From JBAYJM01 sp964350585 (lineage in GTDB: Bacteria > Patescibacteriota > Patescibacteriia > 2-01-FULL-39-33): a DNA stretch of 64,000 bases. A model generated the notes under the pieces. It was not told the DNA's origin, did not search any database, and saw nothing but the letters and a program-made list of their open reading frames with translations. Both the position numbers and the translations under genes were made by a program. The DNA lies in NCBI GenBank assembly GCA_964350585.1, contig CAYGKC010000002.1, positions 1 through 64,000 of the forward strand, written 5' to 3'. Shown here piece by piece: positions 23,101-30,989 of the stretch. The number at the start of each line of letters is the position of its first letter. Within the stretch, counting starts at the first letter, position 1.

Positions 23101-23391
23101 TTATTGTTCAAGATCCCAGGGAAAGGCCCTGGGTGAATTTTGATCTTGGCTCCAGCAGTACCCCCGTCTGCCCCATTTGTCGAGTCGATAAAGTTTCCGC
23201 AAATCGGAAGTCATTATATCGGCTCGGGTTGGTTTCTTCTCCTCAGGAATAAGTGAGAGGAGATACACCAACAGTGTACCCAAGAGGCAACAAACCCCAA
23301 TTTTGGTGTTGAGCGGTATCACCGTACTTGCAAGGACCGCCCAAAAAACGAATGCCAAAAAAACTATCGCCAATACTAAATAATATTTCAT
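23101..23391 (-). CDS. Small two-TM membrane protein in an isolated cassette
   Basis: A 96-residue protein with two hydrophobic segments (about 4-24 and 29-48) and a basic/aromatic cytoplasmic tail (RKLYRLDKWGRRGYCWSQ). No family is recognised. It is G+C-richer than its surroundings. AAAGGAG lies 8 nt before ATG, and the leader can pair GGACTCC with GGAGACC. Its promoter and early leader are nearly the same as those of the DMT-like gene at 14616-15098. Confidence 0.7.
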   Translation of the reverse strand: MKYYLVLAIVFLAFVFWAVLASTVIPLNTKIGVCCLLGTLLVYLLSLIPEEKKPTRADIMTSDLRKLYRLDKWGRRGYCWSQDQNSPRAFPWDLEQ

Positions 23392-23463
23392 GCGCCATTC
23401 TCCTTTGTTTTTGGTCTCCTTCCGCAGGAGTCCGTTTGAAGGTACTTTACAGGTATTCTATTA

Positions 23464-23492
23464 ATTATAGCATACTTTTTGTATCTTGTCAA
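23464..23492 (-). promoter_or_regulatory. Consensus promoter, twin of the one at 15155
   Basis: On the minus strand TTGACA (23492-23487), 17 bp, TATAAT (23469-23464). Identical to the 15155-15183 promoter in both hexamers, in the preceding ACTA and in the following TAATAGAATA, then TGTAAAG a few bases later; the spacers mostly differ. Confidence 0.92.
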
Positions 23493-23527
23493 TAGTATTT
23501 TAAAATGAGGCATAAAATTAGTTTTAA

Positions 23528-23556
23528 TTGTTTTTTTACCTTTGTGAGGGTAAAAT
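23528..23556 (+). promoter_or_regulatory. rarA promoter, probably leaderless
   Basis: TTGTTT (23528-23533), 17 bp, TAAAAT (23551-23556). The ATG at 23563 is 7 nt past the -10 hexamer, where transcription would be expected to start. Confidence 0.7.
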
Positions 23557-23562
23557 AGTCTT

Positions 23563-24837
23563 ATGGACTTATTTGACTCTAAAATGGCTAAAATATTAGC
23601 TTCAGAAGCGCCTTTGGCGGACAGGATGCGACCTCAAACTCTTTCTCAGTTTAAGGGACAAAATGAGCTGGTTGGACAGAAGAAGTTGTTAAGAAGATTA
23701 ATTGAACAGGATCAGATCCCTTCGATGATCTTTTGGGGTCCTCCCGGTTCGGGCAAAACGACTTTGGCAAGAATAATTGCTAATATGACTGACTTTGATT
23801 TTATTTCTTTGTCGGCTGTTTCTGCGGGACTTAAAGATTTTAGGGAGATAATAAAAAAGGCGAAGGATAAACTGAAATTTGAAAATAAAAAAACAATTTT
23901 ATTCATTGACGAAATACATCGTTGGAGTAAGGCGCAACAGGACGCGCTTTTGCCTTACGTTGAAAATGGAATAATAACACTCATAGGCGCCACAACAGAA
24001 AATCCAAGCTTTGAAGTCATATCCGCTTTGCTATCGCGTTCAAGAGTATTTGTTTTTGAACAGTTGGGAGAAGATGATCTGATTAAAATTTTAAATGAAG
24101 CTCTGACGGATAAGGAAAGGGGTTTGGGTTCGCTAACTGGCGAATCAAAAATTAAAATCGGTGATGACAGTTTGAAATATCTTGCATCGGTTTCCAATGG
24201 TGATTCCAGGTCGGCTTTGAACGCTTTGGAGTTGGCAGTGAAAGTGTCTAAGCCTGACAAAAATGGTATAATTAAACTTGATAAAAAACTGTTAGAAGAG
24301 TCTCTAAAAAAATCCAGTTTGTACTATGACAAAGGAGGAGATCAACATTATAATATTATTTCAGCTTTGCATAAGTCGCTAAGGGGATCAGATGCGGATG
24401 CAGCGCTTTATTGGCTGGGCAGAATGCTTGAAGCTGGCGAAGATCCTTTGTTTGTCGCAAGGAGACTTGTAAGATTTGCTTCTGAAGATATCGGACTTGC
24501 TAATTCACAAGCACTGGTTCAAGCGGTTGCAGGGTATCAAGCCTGTCATTTTATCGGCATGCCAGAGTCTAATGTGATATTGGCGCAAGTGGTTGTTTAT
24601 CTGGCGAAATGCAAAAAGAGCAACGAGCTTTATGAAGCATATATGGAAGTGCAAAAGGATGTTATGGCTACAATGGATGAACCCGTTCCCATCCATTTGC
24701 GAAATGCGCCGACAAAATTGATGAAAAATTTAGGCTACGGTAAAGACTATAAGTACAGTCCGGCATTTAATTATTCTGAAAAACAGGATTATATGCTGGA
24801 GAAATTAAAAGGAAAAAAATATTTTAAAAATGAATAG
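23563..24837 (+). CDS. rarA: RarA/MgsA replication-associated AAA+ ATPase
   Basis: A 424-residue protein. LADRMRPQTLSQFKGQ precedes Walker A GPPGSGKTT (59-67). Walker B has FIDEIHR (114-120), sensor 1 is IGATTENPSFE, and the RarA-type tetramerisation and C-terminal domain follows with DADAALYWLGRMLEAGEDP and SEDIGLANSQ. It is related to clamp-loader ATPases and acts at stalled forks with SSB. It overlaps the acyltransferase gene by 8 bp, heading a run of co-directional genes. Confidence 0.97.
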   Translation: MDLFDSKMAKILASEAPLADRMRPQTLSQFKGQNELVGQKKLLRRLIEQDQIPSMIFWGPPGSGKTTLARIIANMTDFDFISLSAVSAGLKDFREIIKKAKDKLKFENKKTILFIDEIHRWSKAQQDALLPYVENGIITLIGATTENPSFEVISALLSRSRVFVFEQLGEDDLIKILNEALTDKERGLGSLTGESKIKIGDDSLKYLASVSNGDSRSALNALELAVKVSKPDKNGIIKLDKKLLEESLKKSSLYYDKGGDQHYNIISALHKSLRGSDADAALYWLGRMLEAGEDPLFVARRLVRFASEDIGLANSQALVQAVAGYQACHFIGMPESNVILAQVVVYLAKCKKSNELYEAYMEVQKDVMATMDEPVPIHLRNAPTKLMKNLGYGKDYKYSPAFNYSEKQDYMLEKLKGKKYFKNE

Positions 24838-25675
24838 ATTTGAAAAGATTCCAAAAAAAGTTGAAAAAAGCGGCCAGGAATTAAAAAGAGCTGTTTATAT
24901 TAAGGCATTTGAAAAAATTGCCAGTAAAACAAAGGAAGGAGCAAGTGAGGATGTTTTTGCTGATACTATGAGATACGTCTTAGAAGCTTTGAATATTGAG
25001 CCTGTGTATGAAGCAGAATCAAATGGAGATATTGGGGCAATGAGAGAAAAGTTAAATATTGAATCCGGTGTTATTATTTCAAATCATCCCGGATATTTTG
25101 ATACTTTGGTTATTATGAATTTGTTAAAGCGCAAAGATATAAAGATTATGGTTGCAGGCAAAACCTTCCACCCTATTACAAAAATATTGGGGCCGGAACA
25201 TTTTTTAGAGGCAGTTAGTTCAAATCCTACCCAACTACAAAAACTACTGAAAGAAATTAAAGGCCATATTGAAAGCGGTGGCGTTTTGTTAATATATCCC
25301 ACGGCCGGCAAGGATTCTGTTGATAATAAAAAAGATGATCGAGATTACAATTTTGAAGATGGTTTAAAATTTATTGTTGAAAAAATACTTCGGCCGGAAG
25401 ATATGGTTTATTCATTTTGGGTAGAACCGGAAGACGTTTCTAATATTTTAAATGAAAATGTTGACAGAATGCACGCAGTGGCTGCCACTTCATACACAGG
25501 AGTAAACGTAAATAAATTTAAAAAAAGGAAGCCGTTACGTGTCAAAGAGGCATATTCAAATGCTGAGAAATGGAAAGAAGTTGTTGATGGTGTGGGTAAG
25601 GATGAGGCGGGCAGAGTTTTGTCTGATTGTTATTTAGATCAATTTAAAACTAAAGATGAAAATGAAAAAAGATAA
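24830..25675 (+). CDS. PlsC-like acyltransferase family protein
   Basis: A 281-residue protein. SNHPGYFD fits the H-x4-D catalytic motif of the glycerolipid acyltransferases, and LLIYPTAGKDS lies where the family has its FPEG-like substrate motif, here altered. There is no membrane segment. It could acylate a glycerolipid precursor or a glycan, but the changed second motif makes the substrate doubtful. Translationally coupled to rarA by overlap. Confidence 0.75.
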   Translation: MNRFEKIPKKVEKSGQELKRAVYIKAFEKIASKTKEGASEDVFADTMRYVLEALNIEPVYEAESNGDIGAMREKLNIESGVIISNHPGYFDTLVIMNLLKRKDIKIMVAGKTFHPITKILGPEHFLEAVSSNPTQLQKLLKEIKGHIESGGVLLIYPTAGKDSVDNKKDDRDYNFEDGLKFIVEKILRPEDMVYSFWVEPEDVSNILNENVDRMHAVAATSYTGVNVNKFKKRKPLRVKEAYSNAEKWKEVVDGVGKDEAGRVLSDCYLDQFKTKDENEKR

Positions 25676-26123
25676 GGGAATATTTTTTGAAGCCGCTAGG
25701 CAACAAGAAGAAAGTAAGAAAGACAAGAAAAGCAAAGTTGAATTAATGGATGAATTTATTGAAACAAACACGATTCCTGAAGAATGGGTTTTTGATCATA
25801 CAAAAAAATACATTCTCGAAATTACCGGCTTAGAACTTACAACAGTGGAATTGGCAGGTTTAAAGCGTATTGTTAGTGAAGTTCACAAACAAGACAAGGA
25901 TGCTATCAAAAGGAAGTTTATTGATAAAGAAGATGAAAACGAAATAGCTTTTTGTTACGGCGGGCCCGTCAATGAGTCGACAGCCAGGTTCCTACTGGAA
26001 TATTATGGCATTGATGAAAAAATTTCTAATTGGGAGAACCTGTTTGAAATAAAAAATAATCGGCCAAGCTCAGCAGTCAAAGAATGGTTTAGAAGGAAAC
26101 AAGAAGAAATGCATAAATTGTAA
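25656..26123 (+). CDS. Hypothetical protein
   Basis: A 155-residue, soluble, highly charged protein, helical in prediction. The start at ATG 25656 overlaps the preceding gene by 20 bp; ATG 25662 is equally possible. Residues 15-30 are Lys/Glu-rich. No motif is recognised. Probably co-transcribed from rarA to the Nudix gene. Confidence 0.6.
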   Translation: MKMKKDKGIFFEAARQQEESKKDKKSKVELMDEFIETNTIPEEWVFDHTKKYILEITGLELTTVELAGLKRIVSEVHKQDKDAIKRKFIDKEDENEIAFCYGGPVNESTARFLLEYYGIDEKISNWENLFEIKNNRPSSAVKEWFRRKQEEMHKL

Positions 26124-26124
26124 T

Positions 26125-26775
26125 ATGGAAAAAGAAATCATAAATTCGGCAAAGACGGATTTAAAAACTGTAGATATGTCAACTGATGAAAAGCAAGATT
26201 CAGGAATAAGGGAGAAGGTTGATAAGATATTAGATATGGATATCAATATTATTCAAAAAGCTGAATTGATTTTAATTGTTTTGGGACTAAAACCTGCTAC
26301 AGAGATTAGTCTTGGCAATGATGAGGAGTCGCTTCAGGACGCTGAAGAGACTTTAAAGCAAATTGGTCTTAAGTGCAAAGAGAAAATTTATCCGCATTTA
26401 GTTAACCATATTGAAGAATTTATCAGAAATAAATATTTGCATAGTATTGTAGTGGCAAGGGATGAGCAGACCGTTGAAAAACTTTTTGCTTTGGATGCAG
26501 GATCAAAGTTGCAGGATCAGATCGAGTATGGAAGGTTAATGGGTTTTCCGGAAACAGCAATTAAAGCATTTATTGAAAATGAGTGTGCTGACAATACCTT
26601 TATGCAAAAGTATTTGCAGGATAACGGTTTGATTTTTTGCTTTCGCTTTTCAAAAGAAAATTTTTTGCAAGAAATTGAGACAGTTAAAAAATGGAGTGAG
26701 GCAATTAAATTTTATGCCCCGAATTTATATGCCGAAATACTTGAGGAATACATTAAAATTAAAGATAAAATATGA
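26125..26775 (+). CDS. Hypothetical protein
   Basis: A 216-residue acidic cytoplasmic protein, mainly helical. It begins 1 nt after the previous stop and shares ATGA with the next gene. Residues around 100-145 (VVARDEQTVEKLFALDAG, YGRLMGFPETAIKAF) look like a folded unit, but I do not recognise a family. Confidence 0.6.
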   Translation: MEKEIINSAKTDLKTVDMSTDEKQDSGIREKVDKILDMDINIIQKAELILIVLGLKPATEISLGNDEESLQDAEETLKQIGLKCKEKIYPHLVNHIEEFIRNKYLHSIVVARDEQTVEKLFALDAGSKLQDQIEYGRLMGFPETAIKAFIENECADNTFMQKYLQDNGLIFCFRFSKENFLQEIETVKKWSEAIKFYAPNLYAEILEEYIKIKDKI

Positions 26776-27233
26776 TAAGAGAAAAATCAGCCGGAATAGT
26801 TGTTTATCGAATGCACCCAAAAGAAGGTTTGCAGTTTTTGCTTTTATATCTTCATGGCAATTATTGGAATTTTTCTAAAGGCGGCATCGAGGAAGGTGAA
26901 AGTGAAACCGAAGCCGCGTTAAGGGAATTGTCTGAAGAAACTGGCTTGAATAATATTCAGTTGATTCCAAATTGGCGCCAGCAAACTCACTTTTTCTTTA
27001 AGCAGGATAGGGAGGGTGTTTCCGAATTGATAAAAAAGGATTTGATATTGTATTTGGCTCAGGCACCTGCTGATGCTCCGGTAGATATAACCGATAAGGT
27101 CGGCAAACATGAAGTGATTAACGGTTATGCTTGGATGGATTATAAAAGCGCTTTAAGATATTTGAAATTCAAAAATTTAAAGCAGATTTTAGAAGAGGCG
27201 AATTCACTGATAACTTCCAAAAACATTTCTTAA
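26772..27233 (+). CDS. Nudix hydrolase
   Basis: A 153-residue protein with the Nudix box GX5EX7REUXEEXGU: GGIEEGESETEAALRELSEETGL (about residues 38-60, split here across the box). The N-terminal AGIVVYR and the aromatic FSKGG just before the box are as in diadenosine polyphosphate hydrolases (MutT/Ap4A type). It may clean up nucleotides; the substrate is not certain. ATGA overlap with the preceding gene. Confidence 0.92.
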   Translation: MIREKSAGIVVYRMHPKEGLQFLLLYLHGNYWNFSKGGIEEGESETEAALRELSEETGLNNIQLIPNWRQQTHFFFKQDREGVSELIKKDLILYLAQAPADAPVDITDKVGKHEVINGYAWMDYKSALRYLKFKNLKQILEEANSLITSKNIS

Positions 27234-27239
27234 ATAGTT

Positions 27240-27251
27240 AAGGAGGTGATT
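27240..27251 (+). promoter_or_regulatory. Exceptionally strong Shine-Dalgarno site
   Basis: AAGGAGGTGATT ends 3 nt before ATG 27255 and is fully complementary to the usual 16S rRNA 3' end. Most genes in the window have no visible site, so this gene should be highly translated. Confidence 0.85.
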
Positions 27252-27254
27252 TAA

Positions 27255-27500
27255 ATGCAGTTAGTAGGAAAAATAACTCATTATTTTGATAAAATCGGAG
27301 TAGCGGTTATACAGATTGTCGATGGTCAGCTTAAAATTGGAGATAATATTGTAATAAAAAGTTCCGAAAACGAATTTGAACAGACTATTGATTCAATGCA
27401 AATAGACCATAACAATGTTGATGTTGCCAATCAAGGTGAATCAGTCGGTTTCAAAGTTATTGAGCCCGTAAAGGAAGGAGACGAGGTTTTTAAGGCGTAG
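27255..27500 (+). CDS. EF-Tu domain-2-like mini-protein
   Basis: An 81-residue beta-barrel protein: MQLVGKITHYFDKIGVAVI, then LKIGDNIVIKSS, DSMQIDHNNVDVANQGESVGFKV and EGDEVFK. This pattern is domain 2 of translational GTPases without the GTPase domain. Such stand-alone proteins are annotated as elongation-factor-like in archaea and CPR, with unknown function. It has the best ribosome-binding site in the window. Confidence 0.88.
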   Translation: MQLVGKITHYFDKIGVAVIQIVDGQLKIGDNIVIKSSENEFEQTIDSMQIDHNNVDVANQGESVGFKVIEPVKEGDEVFKA

Positions 27501-27561
27501 TTGTTTATTTAAGAATTAAAATAAATATTTAATAAAAAGTATTACTTTTTTTATTGACTAA

Positions 27562-28113
27562 ATGGAAAATGATTTAATAAAACCGAAACTGCTTCTTCAT
27601 ACTTGTTGCGCGACATGCAGCGGTTTTTTGGCTGAAAATTTAAAGGACGAATTCCGAGTTACGATTTTTTATGATAACTCAAATATTTTTCCGTTGGCAG
27701 AATATCAAAAGCGCAGAGATGAGGCGGAGAAATTCTTTAAAGAAGAAGGATTGTTTTTTGTTGAATCTGAGTATGATCATTTGAAATGGCTGGAACTTGT
27801 TAAAGGAATGGAAAATGAAAAAGAAAAAGGCAGGAGATGTCTTGTTTGTTACAGATCGAGACTTGAGAATACGGCAAATTATGCAATTCAAAACGGCTAT
27901 AATTTTTTCTCTACTACTTTGACTATAAGTCCTCACAAAAGCGCAAAGGATATTATAGAGATAGGGGAGCGTCTATCAGAGGAAAGAGGCGTGGGTTTTT
28001 TGGCAAAGGATTGGAAAAAAAACGACGGATTTAAAAAGGCAATGGAATTCAGCTGTAATCACATTTTTTATAGGCAAAACTATTGTGGTTGTGAGTTCTC
28101 AATTAGATCTTAA
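27562..28113 (+). CDS. queH: Epoxyqueuosine reductase QueH
   Basis: A 183-residue protein of the former DUF208 family. It begins LLHTCCATCSG with the adjacent CC pair (15-16) and third Cys19. RRCLVCYRSRL and the late YCGCEFS supply the other Fe-S and redox cysteines. TTLTISPHKS is also a family motif. It carries out the last step to queuosine in tRNA, replacing QueG. No other que gene is in the window. Confidence 0.94.
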   Translation: MENDLIKPKLLLHTCCATCSGFLAENLKDEFRVTIFYDNSNIFPLAEYQKRRDEAEKFFKEEGLFFVESEYDHLKWLELVKGMENEKEKGRRCLVCYRSRLENTANYAIQNGYNFFSTTLTISPHKSAKDIIEIGERLSEERGVGFLAKDWKKNDGFKKAMEFSCNHIFYRQNYCGCEFSIRS

Positions 28114-28117
28114 TTAA

Positions 28118-28146
28118 TTGTAGATAAAAGATATAAGTGATATAAT
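28118..28146 (+). promoter_or_regulatory. Promoter of the membrane-protein operon
   Basis: TTGTAG (28118-28123), 17 bp, TATAAT (28141-28146), 18 nt before ATG 28165. Confidence 0.6.
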
Positions 28147-28164
28147 TTTATTAATAAATTGTTT

Positions 28165-29070
28165 ATGCAAGAAAAAATTGAAGGCGGATTTAATCTGCTA
28201 AGGCAATCCTACGAAATATTTTTAACTCGCTGGAAAAAGCTGTTTTGGTTTGTATTGTTTTTTCCTGCTTTGGTTGGGTCTTTGGGAATTCTTTTGGCTG
28301 TTACCGGAGAGTCTTTTTATACCTTCATAACTATAGCGAATATTTCTCTTGGCGCGAAAGTTTTTTTCGGATTGCTTTACGGCGCAGCAATGATTATTGG
28401 CGCTATTATTATTATTTACATTTCAGTAGTGGCAAATGCAGCTGCAATTAATGTAATAGATAGTGACTTGCCCGCAAAGGACGCTTTTAAAAAGGGAGCA
28501 GATGTTTTTTGGCGATTATTTTTTTGGATGGTGCTTTTTGGCATACTTATAGCTGTTGGATTTATTTTCTTTATAATTCCTGCAATTATTTTGATTATTT
28601 ATTTTTCTTTCGGAATTTTTGCTGTGACTCTTGAAGGCACTAGTCCCGGTCAGTCCTTTCGTGCAAGTTCTGACTTAGTCAAAGGTTTTTGGTGGACTGT
28701 TTTGGCAAGGGCTTTAATTATATTTTTCTTTTTACTAATTTTTTCAGTCTTTCGAAACTTATTCCAAGAATCGGGAATGGAGTTGTTGGCTATGACATCT
28801 CCATCTTGGCTTATTACCGGCTTGACTATTTTAGGCGGATTACTGCTTCTGCTAGTTGCTTTTATTATTAGTTATTTTGTTAATTCATTGTGGTTGATTT
28901 ACGGCTATCTAATATGGAAAAGACTTAAACAAATCAAGAAGGATACAAGTATTGTTTCAGACAAGATGCAGGTTTGGAAAAAAATACTGTTGGCTTTGTT
29001 TATACTTCTACTAGTCGGGTCTTTTTTTGTGATGGTAATAGCATTTGCCGTGGCTGGTGGTATTTTTTAA
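28165..29070 (+). CDS. Polytopic membrane protein
   Basis: A 301-residue integral membrane protein. ATG 28165 is preferred to an in-frame TTG 6 nt upstream. Five to six hydrophobic segments and a central pattern VIDSDLPAKDAFKKGADVFWRLFFW and GTSPGQSFRASSDLVKGFWW recall the membrane domain of glycerophosphodiesterase-like and DUF975-type proteins. No catalytic motif is visible. It is the first gene of a co-directional set up to 32114. Confidence 0.75.
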   Translation: MQEKIEGGFNLLRQSYEIFLTRWKKLFWFVLFFPALVGSLGILLAVTGESFYTFITIANISLGAKVFFGLLYGAAMIIGAIIIIYISVVANAAAINVIDSDLPAKDAFKKGADVFWRLFFWMVLFGILIAVGFIFFIIPAIILIIYFSFGIFAVTLEGTSPGQSFRASSDLVKGFWWTVLARALIIFFFLLIFSVFRNLFQESGMELLAMTSPSWLITGLTILGGLLLLLVAFIISYFVNSLWLIYGYLIWKRLKQIKKDTSIVSDKMQVWKKILLALFILLLVGSFFVMVIAFAVAGGIF

Positions 29071-29095
29071 TTTAAATAAAAAATAATCCATTATT

Positions 29096-29428
29096 ATGAG
29101 TCCAGATAAATGGAAAGAAATCAAAGGACAGCTTCTTGATCAATTCAAGGATGCGGAATTAATAACAGAAAAGTTGGAGGAACCTGAAAAGGGAGAAAAG
29201 GAAACTTTAACCTTTAAGGGGCCTTTGGGGTTGATGAAATTGGAGTTTTGGATCAAGCCCATTGTGATTGACAAGGTAACTCACGGTTCAAGAAGAATAG
29301 GTTCTTTCACTGATGTTGAGTATGTTTATTCTGAAACAGAATTTAGTCACACTTTAAAAGCTTTTAAGTGGGATGAAAGCCAGGATGATTGGGTTGAAAT
29401 TGATTTAAAGCAATCTTTTAATATCTAA
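29096..29428 (+). CDS. Conserved-type hypothetical protein
   Basis: A 110-residue soluble protein, begins MSPDKWKEIKGQLLDQF and then shows alternating beta strands (ETLTFKGPLGLMKLEFWIKP, VEYVYSETEFSHTLKAFKWD). No enzyme motif. The pattern suggests a small beta-sheet domain of unknown role. It is placed between membrane-protein genes. Confidence 0.6.
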   Translation: MSPDKWKEIKGQLLDQFKDAELITEKLEEPEKGEKETLTFKGPLGLMKLEFWIKPIVIDKVTHGSRRIGSFTDVEYVYSETEFSHTLKAFKWDESQDDWVEIDLKQSFNI

Positions 29429-29445
29429 AAATAAAATAAAAACCC

Positions 29446-29787
29446 ATGCTTTTCTTCAAATCGAAGGAAGTTCAGATTCGAGAAATTGTTAATAAAGGCA
29501 TTATTGCCGGATTAATAGAGGCAGCCTATATTATCATTATTTCTCTTTTTGTGCTTTCTGCGGGAGCTATTTTTCCCGCAAATTCACCGTTGATGGCTTT
29601 AGGCTTAGTCGCATTTGTAATTCTTTTGGTAATTAGCGTATCAATAACGGGTATAATTATTTTTGGCGTGCCCGTATATTTTTTGCTTAACAAAAAGTAT
29701 CAGCAAGCACTGACATTTTTGGGTTCTAGCTTGCTTACTCTTCTTGTGGTATTTTTATTATTTGCAGTTATTTCAATAATTTTTTAA
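29446..29787 (+). CDS. Small three-TM membrane protein
   Basis: A 113-residue protein with a short amphipathic N-terminus (FFKSKEVQIREIVNKGI) and three hydrophobic segments at about 20-42, 47-75 and 83-112. No family is recognised. It is followed 2 nt later by the next gene. Confidence 0.65.
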   Translation: MLFFKSKEVQIREIVNKGIIAGLIEAAYIIIISLFVLSAGAIFPANSPLMALGLVAFVILLVISVSITGIIIFGVPVYFLLNKKYQQALTFLGSSLLTLLVVFLLFAVISIIF

Positions 29788-29789
29788 AA

Positions 29790-30221
29790 ATGGAAAAATG
29801 CAATTACAAGAACTTTAGCTTTAAAAAGCGTCTTGTTTTAATAATAATCATTATTGCTTTACTGCTATTGGGTCTATTGATTTTAATGATGGATTTTAGT
29901 AATATAGTGGAACAAAAAGAGGGCTTAATTGAATCTTATAGGGATCCATTAGTATTAGAAAAAGAATATAAAGACAGCTTTTCAGTTTTGATAAATGATT
30001 ATTTGGCGGATTCTTTATCTGCTGATTTATCAGAAAAAACAGAAATAGTGAAAGATAAGTTGCTTATGCTTATGGTTCCTTCTAAATATAAGGAAAATCA
30101 TTTAGAGGCAATTTTAACCTTGGATAAGATTCAAAGAATAATAATCGGATCGCAAAAAGGTGAGTTGGAGTTGGAAATGGCAAAAATAAACAAGTTAAGA
30201 GAAGAAATAAATAGTTTATGA
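29790..30221 (+). CDS. Single-pass membrane protein, hypothetical
   Basis: A 143-residue protein with a basic N-terminus, one membrane segment (about 15-32) and a helical extracytoplasmic domain rich in Glu, Leu and Lys. No family is recognised. Its stop shares ATGA with the following gene. Confidence 0.65.
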   Translation: MEKCNYKNFSFKKRLVLIIIIIALLLLGLLILMMDFSNIVEQKEGLIESYRDPLVLEKEYKDSFSVLINDYLADSLSADLSEKTEIVKDKLLMLMVPSKYKENHLEAILTLDKIQRIIIGSQKGELELEMAKINKLREEINSL

Positions 30222-30988
30222 TATTTTTTTTTATTATTATTTTTCCTTTTTTAATACCTTTGGTTTACTTAATTAATTTAAGGCTTCTTTTTACTTTTCC
30301 CGATAACTGGTATTGGCTTTTAGCAATTTTATTGGCAATAAATTTGGTTTATTTTATTTTACTTTGGCTTAAAAATAAGACTAAGGCAAAAATATTAATA
30401 TCACTTTACTTGTATAGTGTTTTATTTATCTCAGCCGGCATGTCTCTTATGATAGTCATGACTAACTATTTGATGATAAATATATTTTGGATTTTATGGC
30501 CTTTCTTGCTTTTGGTGTTGCTTTATGCAATACTTCACTTTGTCTATGAGACATTAAAAACTTTTTTTATTGATATAAAAAGCATTATAGCTTATGTAAA
30601 TATTGCAGTAATATTTATAGTATCAGCAGTTCTTCTTAATTTAAACATTTTTATTGCTTTTCCTGCTTGGGCAGCGGTTCTAATCTTTATTCTGGTTTCT
30701 TTGATCCTAAATTTCCCTATGCTTATGTTGCATGAAAGCAGTTTAAGAAAAAATTTACTTTACATTGTTGCAATAACTCTGATAATGGCAGAAATATTTA
30801 TTGTAATGTTTTATATGCCAACCGGCTTTTATGCCTTGGGCGCTTTTATGGCAATTTTGTATTATTTGCTCCTTACCTTTTTTCTGCGAGCTCTTTCGGG
30901 AAACCTAGTGCGAAAAGATATTATTAAACATGTTTCTTTTGCATCAGTTTTATTAATAATAATTTTGGCCACAAGCCAATGGATATAG
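30218..30988 (+). CDS. Polytopic membrane protein, hypothetical
   Basis: A 256-residue protein made almost wholly of hydrophobic helices (about eight predicted). It has few charged residues and no recognised motif. The end is 1 nt before the HtrA-like gene, so the two are probably made together. Confidence 0.65.
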   Translation: MIFFFIIIFPFLIPLVYLINLRLLFTFPDNWYWLLAILLAINLVYFILLWLKNKTKAKILISLYLYSVLFISAGMSLMIVMTNYLMINIFWILWPFLLLVLLYAILHFVYETLKTFFIDIKSIIAYVNIAVIFIVSAVLLNLNIFIAFPAWAAVLIFILVSLILNFPMLMLHESSLRKNLLYIVAITLIMAEIFIVMFYMPTGFYALGAFMAILYYLLLTFFLRALSGNLVRKDIIKHVSFASVLLIIILATSQWI

Positions 30989-30989
30989 T

